A DNA stretch of 64,000 bases. Source: Paenibacillus sp. JNUCC-31 (GTDB lineage: Bacteria > Bacillota > Bacilli > Paenibacillales > Paenibacillaceae). The stretch is taken from NCBI RefSeq assembly GCF_014844075.1, contig NZ_CP062165.1, forward strand, positions 1,054,001 to 1,118,000, given 5' to 3'. Under the pieces are notes generated by a model. It searched no databases, was not told the DNA's origin, and was given only the letters and a program-made list of their open reading frames with translations. The position numbers were made by a program, and so were the translations under genes. This document shows positions 1-7,190 of the stretch, piece by piece. Position 1 is the stretch's first letter, and the number at the start of each line of letters is the position of its first letter.

Positions 1-302
1 GAAAAGGGATCGCGATCATCTTCATGGTGTTCCAGTTCTCCAGCTCCGGTGGTACGTTTCCGATCAGCATGACATCACCTTTTTTCCAGGCATTGAATCC
101 GTTCATGCCCTTCACGTATGCGATCAGTCTGCTGCGTGAGTCGGTCGGCGGCATCTTGTGGGCTACTGCCCTCAAGGATATTTTGTGGTTATGCATGTTC
201 ATCGCGCTGAGTCTCATCGTTGCTCTCGCTTTGAAACGTCCACTAAGCCGTCTCACCCAACGTTCAGCCGAGAATGCCAAGAAGACCAAAATTATTGCTT
301 AA
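1..302 (+). CDS. YhgE/Pip family membrane protein, 3' end only
   Basis: Only the last 99 or so codons lie in the window; the reading frame is open from the left edge (codon phase starts at base 3) to a TAA at 300-302. The segment with 'FFQALNPFMPFTYAI' followed by 'LLRESVGGI' and a final hydrophobic helix is typical of the C-terminal membrane domain of YhgE/Pip proteins, which are related to ABC-2-type permeases and phage infection proteins. The tail after the last helix is short and basic. The substrate is unknown. A bidirectional terminator follows. The family call is fairly safe, but the N-terminal part cannot be judged. Confidence 0.7.
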   Translation, partial: KGIAIIFMVFQFSSSGGTFPISMTSPFFQALNPFMPFTYAISLLRESVGGILWATALKDILWLCMFIALSLIVALALKRPLSRLTQRSAENAKKTKIIA

Positions 303-350
303 CCCGTTCAAGCGATCCTCTGCATCATGAACGAAGGAATCACGCTAAAC

Positions 351-391
351 AAGACAAGGCCATCGGACTGTAGATCCAATGGCCTTGTCTT
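351..391. terminator. Bidirectional intrinsic terminator
   Basis: A perfect 12-bp inverted repeat (351-362 with 380-391, AAGACAAGGCCA / TGGCCTTGTCTT) lies between two convergent genes. It is followed by T-rich sequence on the plus strand. It should end the YhgE-type gene and, read from the other side, the five-gene minus-strand operon. Confidence 0.75.
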
Positions 392-418
392 GTTGTATAG
401 GTTTATTAAAATTTCTGA

Positions 419-1720
419 TTATTTCACTGTACGTTCCTGTTCCAACTGTTCATAGGATTGCTTGATTGTTGTCAGTGTTTCTACATGACGATAGATATTG
501 TTTCCAGCAGTAACGAGTACACACAGCATGATCAAACCTATTAGCACTTTTTTACCCAACCCCTGACGAAGACCGATCACGAAGCCCCCACCGAGGAGGA
601 AAAACGCAAAGAGATAGTGTCCTGCATACAGGTACATATCATATTGAAATACCGCCAGCCCGAAACCAACAACGATATGAAGTACAAATGCAAACAGAAT
701 GTATGGAACAAGAGTCCACACTTCCCGTTCACGGATGCCCTTGATAAACCCAGTGAGTGCCAGCAACAGGATAAAAATACCCGTGAGCTGAACATAGATT
801 GGGTTGGAACGGGACAGATCCGTTACAAACGCTACCATGCCCGGATCAAGCAAATGCACTTTGGGAGACAATATCGGATTGATCGTTAGCAAGCTTAGAG
901 CCTTCCAATGAACTGCAAACTGGAATGGAGTGGCATAGCTTGTTCCCCCATTTTGAATGCCAAGCAGCCAATTGCTGACCCAACTGCGACCGCCAAACGC
1001 AATATACTGGATCCCTGTCAATACCACAATGAAAGCAACGGCCAGAGCCATAATTCCGATATACTTTTTCCACCCAGACTTGTTACGCCATGTGCGCAAG
1101 TTGAAAAACATGGCGGCTGTAAACGGCACAATGTTGGTCGACGTCAGTCCGAAGTTAATGGATGCCAAGAGCGCATTCGGTATATAACGGACATCTTTCC
1201 GCTCACGGCTGTATTGCATATATAGTACAGAGAGCAGGATAACAAACTGTACATACGAATAAGAATCCGGAATCAACGCGGTAAACATCAGATACGAGCT
1301 GAAACCGAACATTAAAGCGAAAAGCAACGGTATGGTGATTGGTTTATCTTTTTGATTCAAAAACAGGAATACCAGCACAACCGAGACAGCATTCAAAAGT
1401 GATTGCAGGATTAGAAAGAACCAATTCCCACCTAGCAGTTGAGCACCTGCTCCAAGCGTAACCGCCAGAAACGAAATTAACGGATGAATAACCGAAGAAC
1501 TGTTATCTCCATAATACATGGAAGGATCAAAGTTAAATATATTAAGTGGAAACTGCGTAGTACTAAATGGTGTGTATGACCCAAGAAGCTCAATATGCTC
1601 TGCAACGTACGTTACGTAGGAGCCGTTCATCAATCCGTAGAAAAGAGCAAACCCTGCAAAAAGGCAGAATGCTGTCCAATTCGTTTTGCGATTATAAAAT
1701 ATGTAGTCCAAAAATTTCAT
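419..1720 (-). CDS. Polytopic membrane protein, possible GT-C glycosyltransferase
   Basis: A 433-residue protein with roughly ten hydrophobic segments. A long first extracytoplasmic loop carries 'NFDPSMYYGD' and 'SSSVIHP', and a later loop carries 'ALIPDSYSY'. This architecture (acidic residues in the first outside loop, many helices, no soluble domain) resembles GT-C glycosyltransferases that use polyprenyl-phosphate sugars. I do not recognise a named family, so the activity is inferred. It is the last gene of an operon with a UbiA-type phosphoribosyltransferase, a HAD phosphatase and two EmrE-like half transporters, 24 bp after the second half transporter. It would fit as the enzyme moving the lipid-linked sugar to its acceptor. 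ATG start with a weak ribosome binding site. Confidence 0.5.
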   Translation of the reverse strand: MKFLDYIFYNRKTNWTAFCLFAGFALFYGLMNGSYVTYVAEHIELLGSYTPFSTTQFPLNIFNFDPSMYYGDNSSSVIHPLISFLAVTLGAGAQLLGGNWFFLILQSLLNAVSVVLVFLFLNQKDKPITIPLLFALMFGFSSYLMFTALIPDSYSYVQFVILLSVLYMQYSRERKDVRYIPNALLASINFGLTSTNIVPFTAAMFFNLRTWRNKSGWKKYIGIMALAVAFIVVLTGIQYIAFGGRSWVSNWLLGIQNGGTSYATPFQFAVHWKALSLLTINPILSPKVHLLDPGMVAFVTDLSRSNPIYVQLTGIFILLLALTGFIKGIREREVWTLVPYILFAFVLHIVVGFGLAVFQYDMYLYAGHYLFAFFLLGGGFVIGLRQGLGKKVLIGLIMLCVLVTAGNNIYRHVETLTTIKQSYEQLEQERTVK

Positions 1721-1744
1721 ACATTCACATCCAGTTTCAAAATT

Positions 1745-2065
1745 CTAGAAAACCAATAAACACAACCCGCCCATAATACAAGCGACACCCACCCAGCGTA
1801 AAGGACCCACTGTTTCCTTAAAGGCAAAGCTCGCAATGATGAGTGTCCACACATACGTTAGCGCATTGGCAGGCAGTACAACCGTTAACGGAAGAAATTT
1901 CAACAAAACAATGTTCAGCAGCGCACCTGTCCCATAGAATCCAAGCCCCATAAGAACATGGAGCTTTTTGCGGCTGTTGGCGTAGGCTTTCAAACCTGCT
2001 CCTCCCATCGCTCCACACAGGGTCATTGCGATCAGTACAGCAATCATCCAGCTATCGATCAACAC
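1745..2065 (-). CDS. EamA/SMR-like small transporter, second half
   Basis: A 106-residue protein with four predicted membrane helices, in the size range of small multidrug-resistance and EamA half-domain proteins. 'LPANALTYVWTLIIASFAFKETV' near the middle is like the conserved EamA region. It starts at GTG and overlaps the end of the preceding half transporter by 14 bp, so the two are probably translationally coupled and form a heterodimer. Heterodimeric small transporters of this type (ArnE/ArnF) flip undecaprenyl-phosphate-linked aminoarabinose. Here the UbiA-type gene upstream points to a lipid-linked pentose, but that substrate is inferred. Confidence 0.7.
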   Translation of the reverse strand: MLIDSWMIAVLIAMTLCGAMGGAGLKAYANSRKKLHVLMGLGFYGTGALLNIVLLKFLPLTVVLPANALTYVWTLIIASFAFKETVGPLRWVGVACIMGGLCLLVF

Positions 2066-2381
2066 TGGTCAACGTCACCCCGATTCCAAGCAGCACAACA
2101 GCGGCCAGCTTCTGCACCGAAATTTCTTCACCTAGCAAAAAGTATCCATAGATCAGCGCAAACACGTAGCTGGCACACATCAAAGGATAGGCTACAGACA
2201 GCTTTTCCAAAGCAAAAGCCTTAATCATCAAAATCGCACCCAGTCCATAACACAGAAAGCCGATGCCCAGATAGATCCACTCGGTCAGACCCCATTTCCA
2301 GAACAATTGGCCTGTCGCTGTAAGAAAAGCGGAGACCAGCATCAACAGTTTGCCTGTGTGACGCCCTTTTATTTCCCCCAC
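2052..2381 (-). CDS. EamA/SMR-like small transporter, first half
   Basis: A 109-residue, four-helix protein. 'FLTATGQLFWKWGL' at the start and 'AYPLMCASYVFALIYGYFLLGEE' near the end are typical of the drug/metabolite transporter superfamily; a similar glutamate in an early helix region is important in SMR proteins, but I did not align it. GTG start with GGAGG eight bases upstream; the start lies 13 bp inside the end of the HAD phosphatase gene. Its overlap with a second half transporter suggests a heterodimeric flippase. It could also be a general small-molecule exporter, but the operon favours a lipid-linked sugar. Confidence 0.7.
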   Translation of the reverse strand: MGEIKGRHTGKLLMLVSAFLTATGQLFWKWGLTEWIYLGIGFLCYGLGAILMIKAFALEKLSVAYPLMCASYVFALIYGYFLLGEEISVQKLAAVVLLGIGVTLTSVDR

Positions 2382-3001
2382 GTTAATGCCTCCATCTCTG
2401 GTACTCGCTTGTTAATAAAGTACCGCTGACTCACTAGCTGCATGACTGGAAGATCGGATAAGGAGTCGGAGTAGGAGCAGGACTGTTCATAATCAATCAT
2501 CATCTTTTTCTCTTCCAGATAGGCCTGAATTCGGCGAACCTTTTCATCGCCTTTGCAATTGCTGCCTTCAATTCTACAGGTATAGCCATTCGAGTGACGA
2601 ACCAAATCGGTACCAATGACATGATCCACCCAGGGAAAGTTTTTAAAATATTTCATATAGGCATGCGGAGATGCAGTTACGAGTAACACATGGTATCCCG
2701 CTTCCTTACGGTGCTGCATCTCAACACTTGCCTCGGTAAAAATGGCAGTACGCAGTCGAGTGTCAAAAAAATGCTCCAGATCTTTTTCGGTCATGCGCTC
2801 AATGCTTTTGAAATAGGAACGTTTGACACGTTCAACGGTCATCAGACCTGCTTTGAACAGCGCCGTATGAAATGCAATTACAGGTAATCTCCATACCTGC
2901 CATGGGTAACGCCTAACACCGTAATGCACAAACTGAAACATGGAATCTCTGCGTATAATCGTTTTATCAATATCAAAGATGGCGACTTTCGTGCTTTTCA
3001 C
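2369..3001 (-). CDS. HAD-IB family phosphatase
   Basis: A 210-residue soluble phosphatase of the haloacid dehalogenase superfamily, subfamily IB (SerB-like). Motif I is 'FDIDKT' with the nucleophile D10 and the acid D12. Motif II is 'LLVTASPH'. Motif IV is 'YSDSLSDLPV', whose aspartates bind magnesium. GTG start with an AGGGGGAT ribosome binding site. It is 34 bp downstream of the UbiA-type gene and overlaps the next gene. In mycobacteria a separate phosphatase removes the 5'-phosphate from polyprenyl-phosphoryl-5-phosphoribose; this enzyme could do the same step with a different fold. Family confident, substrate inferred. Confidence 0.75.
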   Translation of the reverse strand: MKSTKVAIFDIDKTIIRRDSMFQFVHYGVRRYPWQVWRLPVIAFHTALFKAGLMTVERVKRSYFKSIERMTEKDLEHFFDTRLRTAIFTEASVEMQHRKEAGYHVLLVTASPHAYMKYFKNFPWVDHVIGTDLVRHSNGYTCRIEGSNCKGDEKVRRIQAYLEEKKMMIDYEQSCSYSDSLSDLPVMQLVSQRYFINKRVPEMEALTWGK

Positions 3002-3034
3002 CCTGATCCCCCTCTACCTTCCAGACTCTAACGT

Positions 3035-3949
3035 TTATTCAAAAATAGCAAAAATCAAAATAACACTTATGACATACAAAATGACCGTGATCAAGATGGG
3101 CTTGTCCTCAAACAAAACTCGATCTGGCGAGCCACCTTGGTTCTTCATATGAATCAGATACAGATAACGGAACATGCCGTATATGACCAAAGGAATCGTC
3201 CACATAAGATGAATGGTGCGGTCGGAGGTGAATGTAAATAGCGAATAGCTGATAATGGTCGCCGTTGTGACAATGGTATTGAACTGATCCAATAACGTAA
3301 TCGAGTAGTTATCCAATACTTTACGGTGCGAGCCGGTATTTCCCTCAAGCAGAGTGAGTTCATTCCTCCGTTTGCCTATGGCCAGGAACAAGGACAGCAG
3401 CATCGTACAAATGAGGAACCACGGCGTAAATGGTACATGGATCAGCACACCACCGGCAATCGCACGAAGCACAAATCCAGCCGCAATGGTCATCATATCC
3501 AAAATAACGAGATGTTTCAGTACAAATGAGTACGACACATTCAGAAGGAAATAAACAATACATAACACTCCGAATAACGGGTTCATCACGAAGGCTGTCC
3601 CGACGGAAAGAATCAACAACAGAATTCCAAACAGCAAGGCGTGAGCCGGATTGACCTGTCCAGAAGCAAGAGGACGGAACATTTTCACCGGATGCTGACG
3701 ATCTCTGTCGCGATCTACATAATCGTTTAAAATATAAACGCAGCCTGCAACCAGGCTAAATAAAATAAAACCTAGCAAAGTCGATAGAATGGTCTCCGTC
3801 CGAATTTCCTCAAAAGAAAAAATCAGTGCGGCAAATAATAGCACATTTTTGGTCCACTGTTTTGGCCTCAATAGTTTGAATAAACCTGTGATGGTACTAC
3901 TCGTTCCTGCAGCAGGGGATGACACCGTATTGGTACGTGATGATAACAA
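3035..3949 (-). CDS. UbiA-type polyprenyl-phosphate phosphoribosyltransferase (DPPR synthase-like)
   Basis: A 304-residue integral membrane prenyltransferase. It has an N-terminal 'LLRPKQWTKN' and a first metal-binding motif 'NDYVDRDRD' (N75, D76, D79, D83) followed by 'HPVKMFRPLASG'. The second region is 'YSFVLKHLVILD' then 'AAGFVLRAIAGGV'. These match the decaprenyl-phosphate phosphoribosyltransferase branch (mycobacterial Rv3806c) better than quinone or heme UbiA enzymes. The expected reaction is PRPP plus undecaprenyl phosphate giving undecaprenyl-phosphoryl-5-phosphoribose at the inner face of the membrane. TTG start with AGGGAG upstream. First gene of a five-gene operon with a good promoter 57 bp upstream. 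No menaquinone or heme gene is near, which supports the lipid-sugar role. Confidence 0.75.
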   Translation of the reverse strand: MLSSRTNTVSSPAAGTSSTITGLFKLLRPKQWTKNVLLFAALIFSFEEIRTETILSTLLGFILFSLVAGCVYILNDYVDRDRDRQHPVKMFRPLASGQVNPAHALLFGILLLILSVGTAFVMNPLFGVLCIVYFLLNVSYSFVLKHLVILDMMTIAAGFVLRAIAGGVLIHVPFTPWFLICTMLLSLFLAIGKRRNELTLLEGNTGSHRKVLDNYSITLLDQFNTIVTTATIISYSLFTFTSDRTIHLMWTIPLVIYGMFRYLYLIHMKNQGGSPDRVLFEDKPILITVILYVISVILIFAIFE

Positions 3950-4005
3950 TTTCCATAACTCCCTTCAAAAGCAACTTCTGACTAAATACATAACGTAAAG
4001 ATTTA

Positions 4006-4034
4006 ATCATATGTTGCTTGTATAATTTTGTAAA
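4006..4034 (-). promoter_or_regulatory. Sigma-A-like promoter of the lipid-pentose operon
   Basis: On the minus strand a TTTACA hexamer (4029-4034) is separated by exactly 17 bases from TATGAT (4006-4011). Each differs from consensus at one position. It is the only good promoter between the dapL terminator and the UbiA-type gene, so it probably drives all five genes down to 419. Confidence 0.65.
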
Positions 4035-4064
4035 GGGATTACAGGAAGAATTTATATATTTTTG

Positions 4065-4092
4065 CATAAAAAAAGAGACCGTTTCCGGCCTC
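4065..4092 (-). terminator. Intrinsic terminator after dapL
   Basis: On the minus strand a GAGGCCG / CGGTCTC stem with a GAAA loop and one G-U pair (4075-4092) is followed at once by seven U residues. It separates dapL from the lipid-pentose operon. Confidence 0.8.
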
Positions 4093-4134
4093 TTCTTCCT
4101 TTACATTACATCATTATGATTATGTGAATTTAAA

Positions 4135-5400
4135 TTAAAATTCGAATTGCACGTCGCTCAGGCGGCGTTTAATTTCAGCGATAACACGTTTCTCTTCCTC
4201 TTCCCCTTTAGCTTCAAAGGTAACGGAGAAACGAACAAAGTTACCGGCATCATCCCAAGGCACCGAAGAGATCAGTTTCTCACGGATCAGGAACTGGGAG
4301 AAGTCTTCGCCGGATTCAAAGCGGCGTCCACCTTCAATACCTTTTGGAGCTTCAACATACAGGAAGAAGGAGCCTTTAGGCTTCTCAGCCTGGAAGCCCA
4401 GCTCATTCAGTGCAGCTACCAGCAGATCGTGACGACGAGAATATTTCTCGGCGATTTTTTCCGTGATTTCCGGGTGGTTCAATCCGTAAGCAGCTGCCTT
4501 TTGGATCGCGATGAACTGACCGGAGTCATTGTTGTCTTTCACGTCGCTGAATGCTTTGACAACGAGCGGGTTACCTGCTACAAAACCGATTCTCCAGCCT
4601 GTCATGTTGTAGGACTTGGACAGGGAGTGCAATTCAACGCCTACATCCTTCGCACCAGGTACAGACAGGAAGCTGAATGGTTTTTTGCCGTCATATGTCA
4701 GTGCAGCGTATGGAGCATCGTGTACAACAACTACGCTATATTTTTTCGCCCATTCAACCACTTCCGTAAAGAACTCAACCGTTGCGCTCGCACCCGTTGG
4801 GTTATTTGGATAGTTCAGATAGAGCAGCTTCGCACGTTTCGCGATATCCTCCGGAATGGCCGTCAGGTCAGGCAGGAAGTTGTTCTCCTTGGTCAATTGG
4901 ATGTTGAATACTTCGCCACCCAGATATTTGGTGTGTGTACCCATAACCGGGTACCCAGGCACCGTCATAATCGTTACATCACCTGGATTAATGAAGCAAG
5001 AAGGCATCATAGCCAAAGCTGGCTTAGAACCGATGGAATGCACGATTTCAGTTGAAGGATCGATACCTTCGACATTAAATACATTTTTCAGATAAGCCGC
5101 TGCTGCTTCCTTGAATTCGGGAATACCGTTATCCGCATAACCACGGTTTTCGGGTTTGGAGGCTTGCTCCGCCAATTCAGCGACGATACCTGCATCGGCC
5201 ATCTCATCCGGCTCACCTACGCCGAGGTCAATCAATTCTACATTGGGAAAATCTTTTTTAGCCGAAGCTTTGGCACGTTTGATTTTCTCGAATTTATAGA
5301 TGTTCGTGTCTTTACCATAGTTGGAGCCGCCAATACGGTCGGCAAAATTAGTCTGAATGTACGTTTCCTGATATTTATCAATACTCATGGTTTTGTTCAT
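4135..5400 (-). CDS. dapL: LL-diaminopimelate aminotransferase
   Basis: A 421-residue fold-type I PLP aminotransferase converting tetrahydrodipicolinate and glutamate directly to LL-diaminopimelate, the one-step DAP route for lysine and peptidoglycan. The PLP lysine is K262 in 'SLSKSYNMTGWR'; 'NYPNNPTG' (196-203) and D228 are the usual cofactor contacts. The N-terminal 'FADRIGGSNYGK' and 'LIDLGVGEPDE' blocks are characteristic of DapL, as is the full length. Two in-frame ATGs are possible (codons 1 and 5): the GAGGAG is adjacent to the first and 12 bases from the second. It is flanked by a terminator and a 97-bp upstream gap holding a perfect palindrome. Its product feeds MurE in the wall cluster. 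Confidence 0.9.
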   Translation of the reverse strand: MNKTMSIDKYQETYIQTNFADRIGGSNYGKDTNIYKFEKIKRAKASAKKDFPNVELIDLGVGEPDEMADAGIVAELAEQASKPENRGYADNGIPEFKEAAAAYLKNVFNVEGIDPSTEIVHSIGSKPALAMMPSCFINPGDVTIMTVPGYPVMGTHTKYLGGEVFNIQLTKENNFLPDLTAIPEDIAKRAKLLYLNYPNNPTGASATVEFFTEVVEWAKKYSVVVVHDAPYAALTYDGKKPFSFLSVPGAKDVGVELHSLSKSYNMTGWRIGFVAGNPLVVKAFSDVKDNNDSGQFIAIQKAAAYGLNHPEITEKIAEKYSRRHDLLVAALNELGFQAEKPKGSFFLYVEAPKGIEGGRRFESGEDFSQFLIREKLISSVPWDDAGNFVRFSVTFEAKGEEEEKRVIAEIKRRLSDVQFEF

Positions 5401-5462
5401 CTCCTCATTTGACGCAAATTTCTACACTTAAATATGAAGCATTTGCGCGTTCAAAACCATGG

Positions 5463-5483
5463 ACAAATGTTCCGAACATTTGT
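5463..5483. promoter_or_regulatory. 21-bp perfect palindrome upstream of dapL
   Basis: ACAAATGTTC (5463-5472) and GAACATTTGT (5474-5483) are a perfect 10-bp inverted repeat around a single central base. It lies between the rluD-like stop and the dapL start. There is no U-tract on either side, so it looks more like an operator than a terminator. The binding protein is unknown. Confidence 0.45.
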
Positions 5484-5497
5484 ACTTTCACGAGCTG

Positions 5498-6484
5498 TCA
5501 GCGGCTGCGTAATGAGGCCAGCACATCTTCCATATCCTGCGGAAGTGGAGCTGTAAATTCAAGATATTCTCCGGTGGTCGGATGAACAAAGCCAAGAATC
5601 GCGGCATGCAGAGCCTGCCCCTGCATTTTGATCCCTTTGTTACGTCCATACGTCGGATCTCCAACAAGCGGATGACCAATGAACTTCATGTGAACACGAA
5701 TTTGGTGCGTACGTCCTGTCTCCAGTTTCAACTCCAACAGGGTATAGTCATTTATACGCTCCGTGACGGTAAAATGCGTGACGGCATGTTTACTGTTACG
5801 TTCGGTAACAGTGTACATTTTGCGATCATTGGTGTCTCGTCCAATTGGCGCATCAATGGTACCCTGATCATGACTAAGATGGCCATGAACGAGTGCAATG
5901 TATCGTCTATTCACACTATGTTCTTTGAGTTGGGCTGCCAGCGAAGCATGGGCTCGGTCATTTTTTGCAGCCATGATCAGGCCGGATGTGTCCTTATCAA
6001 TCCGATGCACAATGCCGGGACGCAACTCTCCGTTAATGCCTGAGAGATCCTTGCAATGATACATCAGAGCATTAACGAGTGTTCCAGACGTATGCCCTGG
6101 TGCAGGATGTACAACAAGGCCGCGCTGTTTGTTAATAACGATCAAATCACTATCTTCATATACCACGTCAAGCGGAATATCTTCAGCAATGATCTCCACC
6201 GTTGCCGGCTCAGGAATTTGGAGTTCTATCAGATCACCTTCGGATAATTTGGCGTTTGCTTTGACTTTAGCCCCGTTTACCGTTACGAACCCGTCTCCAA
6301 TCCACAATTGAACTTGGGACCGCGATACGTTATCCATGGATTCTGTAATATATTTGTCAATTCGTTCTTTCTTATGTTCTGCAGCAACCGTCCATTCCAT
6401 ACGGTCATTGTCATTCAGCAGGAGCTCATCGTCATGTGTTGACATGTCTCCGTTAGTCTGATCTTCATTTTGCGTTTTACTCAT
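5498..6484 (-). CDS. RluA/RluD family 23S rRNA pseudouridine synthase
   Basis: A 328-residue enzyme with an N-terminal S4 RNA-binding domain ('ERIDKYITESMDNVSRSQVQLWI' then 'VTVNGAKVK') and a pseudouridine synthase domain. The catalytic aspartate lies in 'HRIDKDTSGL'. 'GRTHQIRVH' and 'HPLVGDPTYG' are further RluA-family blocks. RluD-type enzymes modify helix 69 of 23S rRNA; the exact position is not provable here. I chose the ATG at 6484, which overlaps the lspA stop (ATGAGTAA) and sits nine bases after AAGGGA. An upstream extension to 6550 is open but overlaps lspA. The lspA-rluD order is the common Bacillus order. Confidence 0.88.
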   Translation of the reverse strand: MSKTQNEDQTNGDMSTHDDELLLNDNDRMEWTVAAEHKKERIDKYITESMDNVSRSQVQLWIGDGFVTVNGAKVKANAKLSEGDLIELQIPEPATVEIIAEDIPLDVVYEDSDLIVINKQRGLVVHPAPGHTSGTLVNALMYHCKDLSGINGELRPGIVHRIDKDTSGLIMAAKNDRAHASLAAQLKEHSVNRRYIALVHGHLSHDQGTIDAPIGRDTNDRKMYTVTERNSKHAVTHFTVTERINDYTLLELKLETGRTHQIRVHMKFIGHPLVGDPTYGRNKGIKMQGQALHAAILGFVHPTTGEYLEFTAPLPQDMEDVLASLRSR

Positions 6485-6971
6485 GATGTTCATTCCCTTC
6501 GATCTTTGCGGCTGCTTTTTCGCGCCGTCCTTCAAGCAACGTTTCCACAATGATCAGTACCACTCCGATACAGATGGCCGAGTCGGCTATGTTGAAAATG
6601 GGAAACGTGTAGCTTCCAAAATTAAGCTGAATAAAATCGACAACTTCTCCGGTCAAAGCCCGATCCAGAAAATTACCAATCGCTCCGCCAAGCACCAAAC
6701 TAAGCGCCACAGGCAGCAATTTGTGCGGAGTATCTTTTACTTTTTGCAAATACCACACCAAAGCCACCACGACAACCAGGGTAACCACAATAAAGAACCA
6801 GCGTTGATCCTGCAAAATACCAAAAGCTGCACCTGAGTTGCGATGTGATGTGATGACAAAGAAATTGCCAATCACCGGAATTTCATCTCTAAGTTCCATC
6901 CGGGTTGCTATGAGGAACTTCGTTCCCTGATCCACTAAAAATACGATAAAAGCGAGGATATAATACACCAC
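6477..6971 (-). CDS. lspA: Lipoprotein signal peptidase II
   Basis: A 164-residue aspartic protease with four membrane helices that removes signal peptides from diacylglyceryl-modified prolipoproteins such as the OppA and YhcN-type products in this window. The conserved blocks 'NSGAAFG', 'NFLDR' and 'FNIADS' are present; the catalytic aspartates are D103 and D130. Length and topology are standard. It overlaps the downstream pseudouridine synthase gene by 8 bp, indicating one transcript. The 219-bp gap upstream separates it from the divergent yteA-type gene. Confidence 0.95.
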   Translation of the reverse strand: MVYYILAFIVFLVDQGTKFLIATRMELRDEIPVIGNFFVITSHRNSGAAFGILQDQRWFFIVVTLVVVVALVWYLQKVKDTPHKLLPVALSLVLGGAIGNFLDRALTGEVVDFIQLNFGSYTFPIFNIADSAICIGVVLIIVETLLEGRREKAAAKIEGNEHHE

Positions 6972-7190
6972 GTTTGTTTGTCACTCCGTTCTTGTCTTTT
7001 CCAAACGATACCAGGCCTAACGCCAGACTTGTTCATTGTAGCACAGCTGTTTGGAAATCGTCCACGACGCGTTAGTCGCTGCATGGATGGCAAAAACGAT
7101 AACATTTCCCTTCTGTAATTGTGCACGAAATGGTACATCCTACAACAGAGTCAAAAACCGGAGTTCACAAGGAACAGAAAGGGGAAAACG

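Noticed and set aside
4147..5055. A 302-codon plus-strand frame
   Set aside because: It is antisense to dapL, with no initiation signal.
5463..5486. LexA (SOS) box at the palindrome before dapL
   Set aside because: The order is GTTC-N-GAAC, the reverse of GAAC-N4-GTTC. Overlapping half matches have several mismatches, and dapL is not an SOS-type gene.
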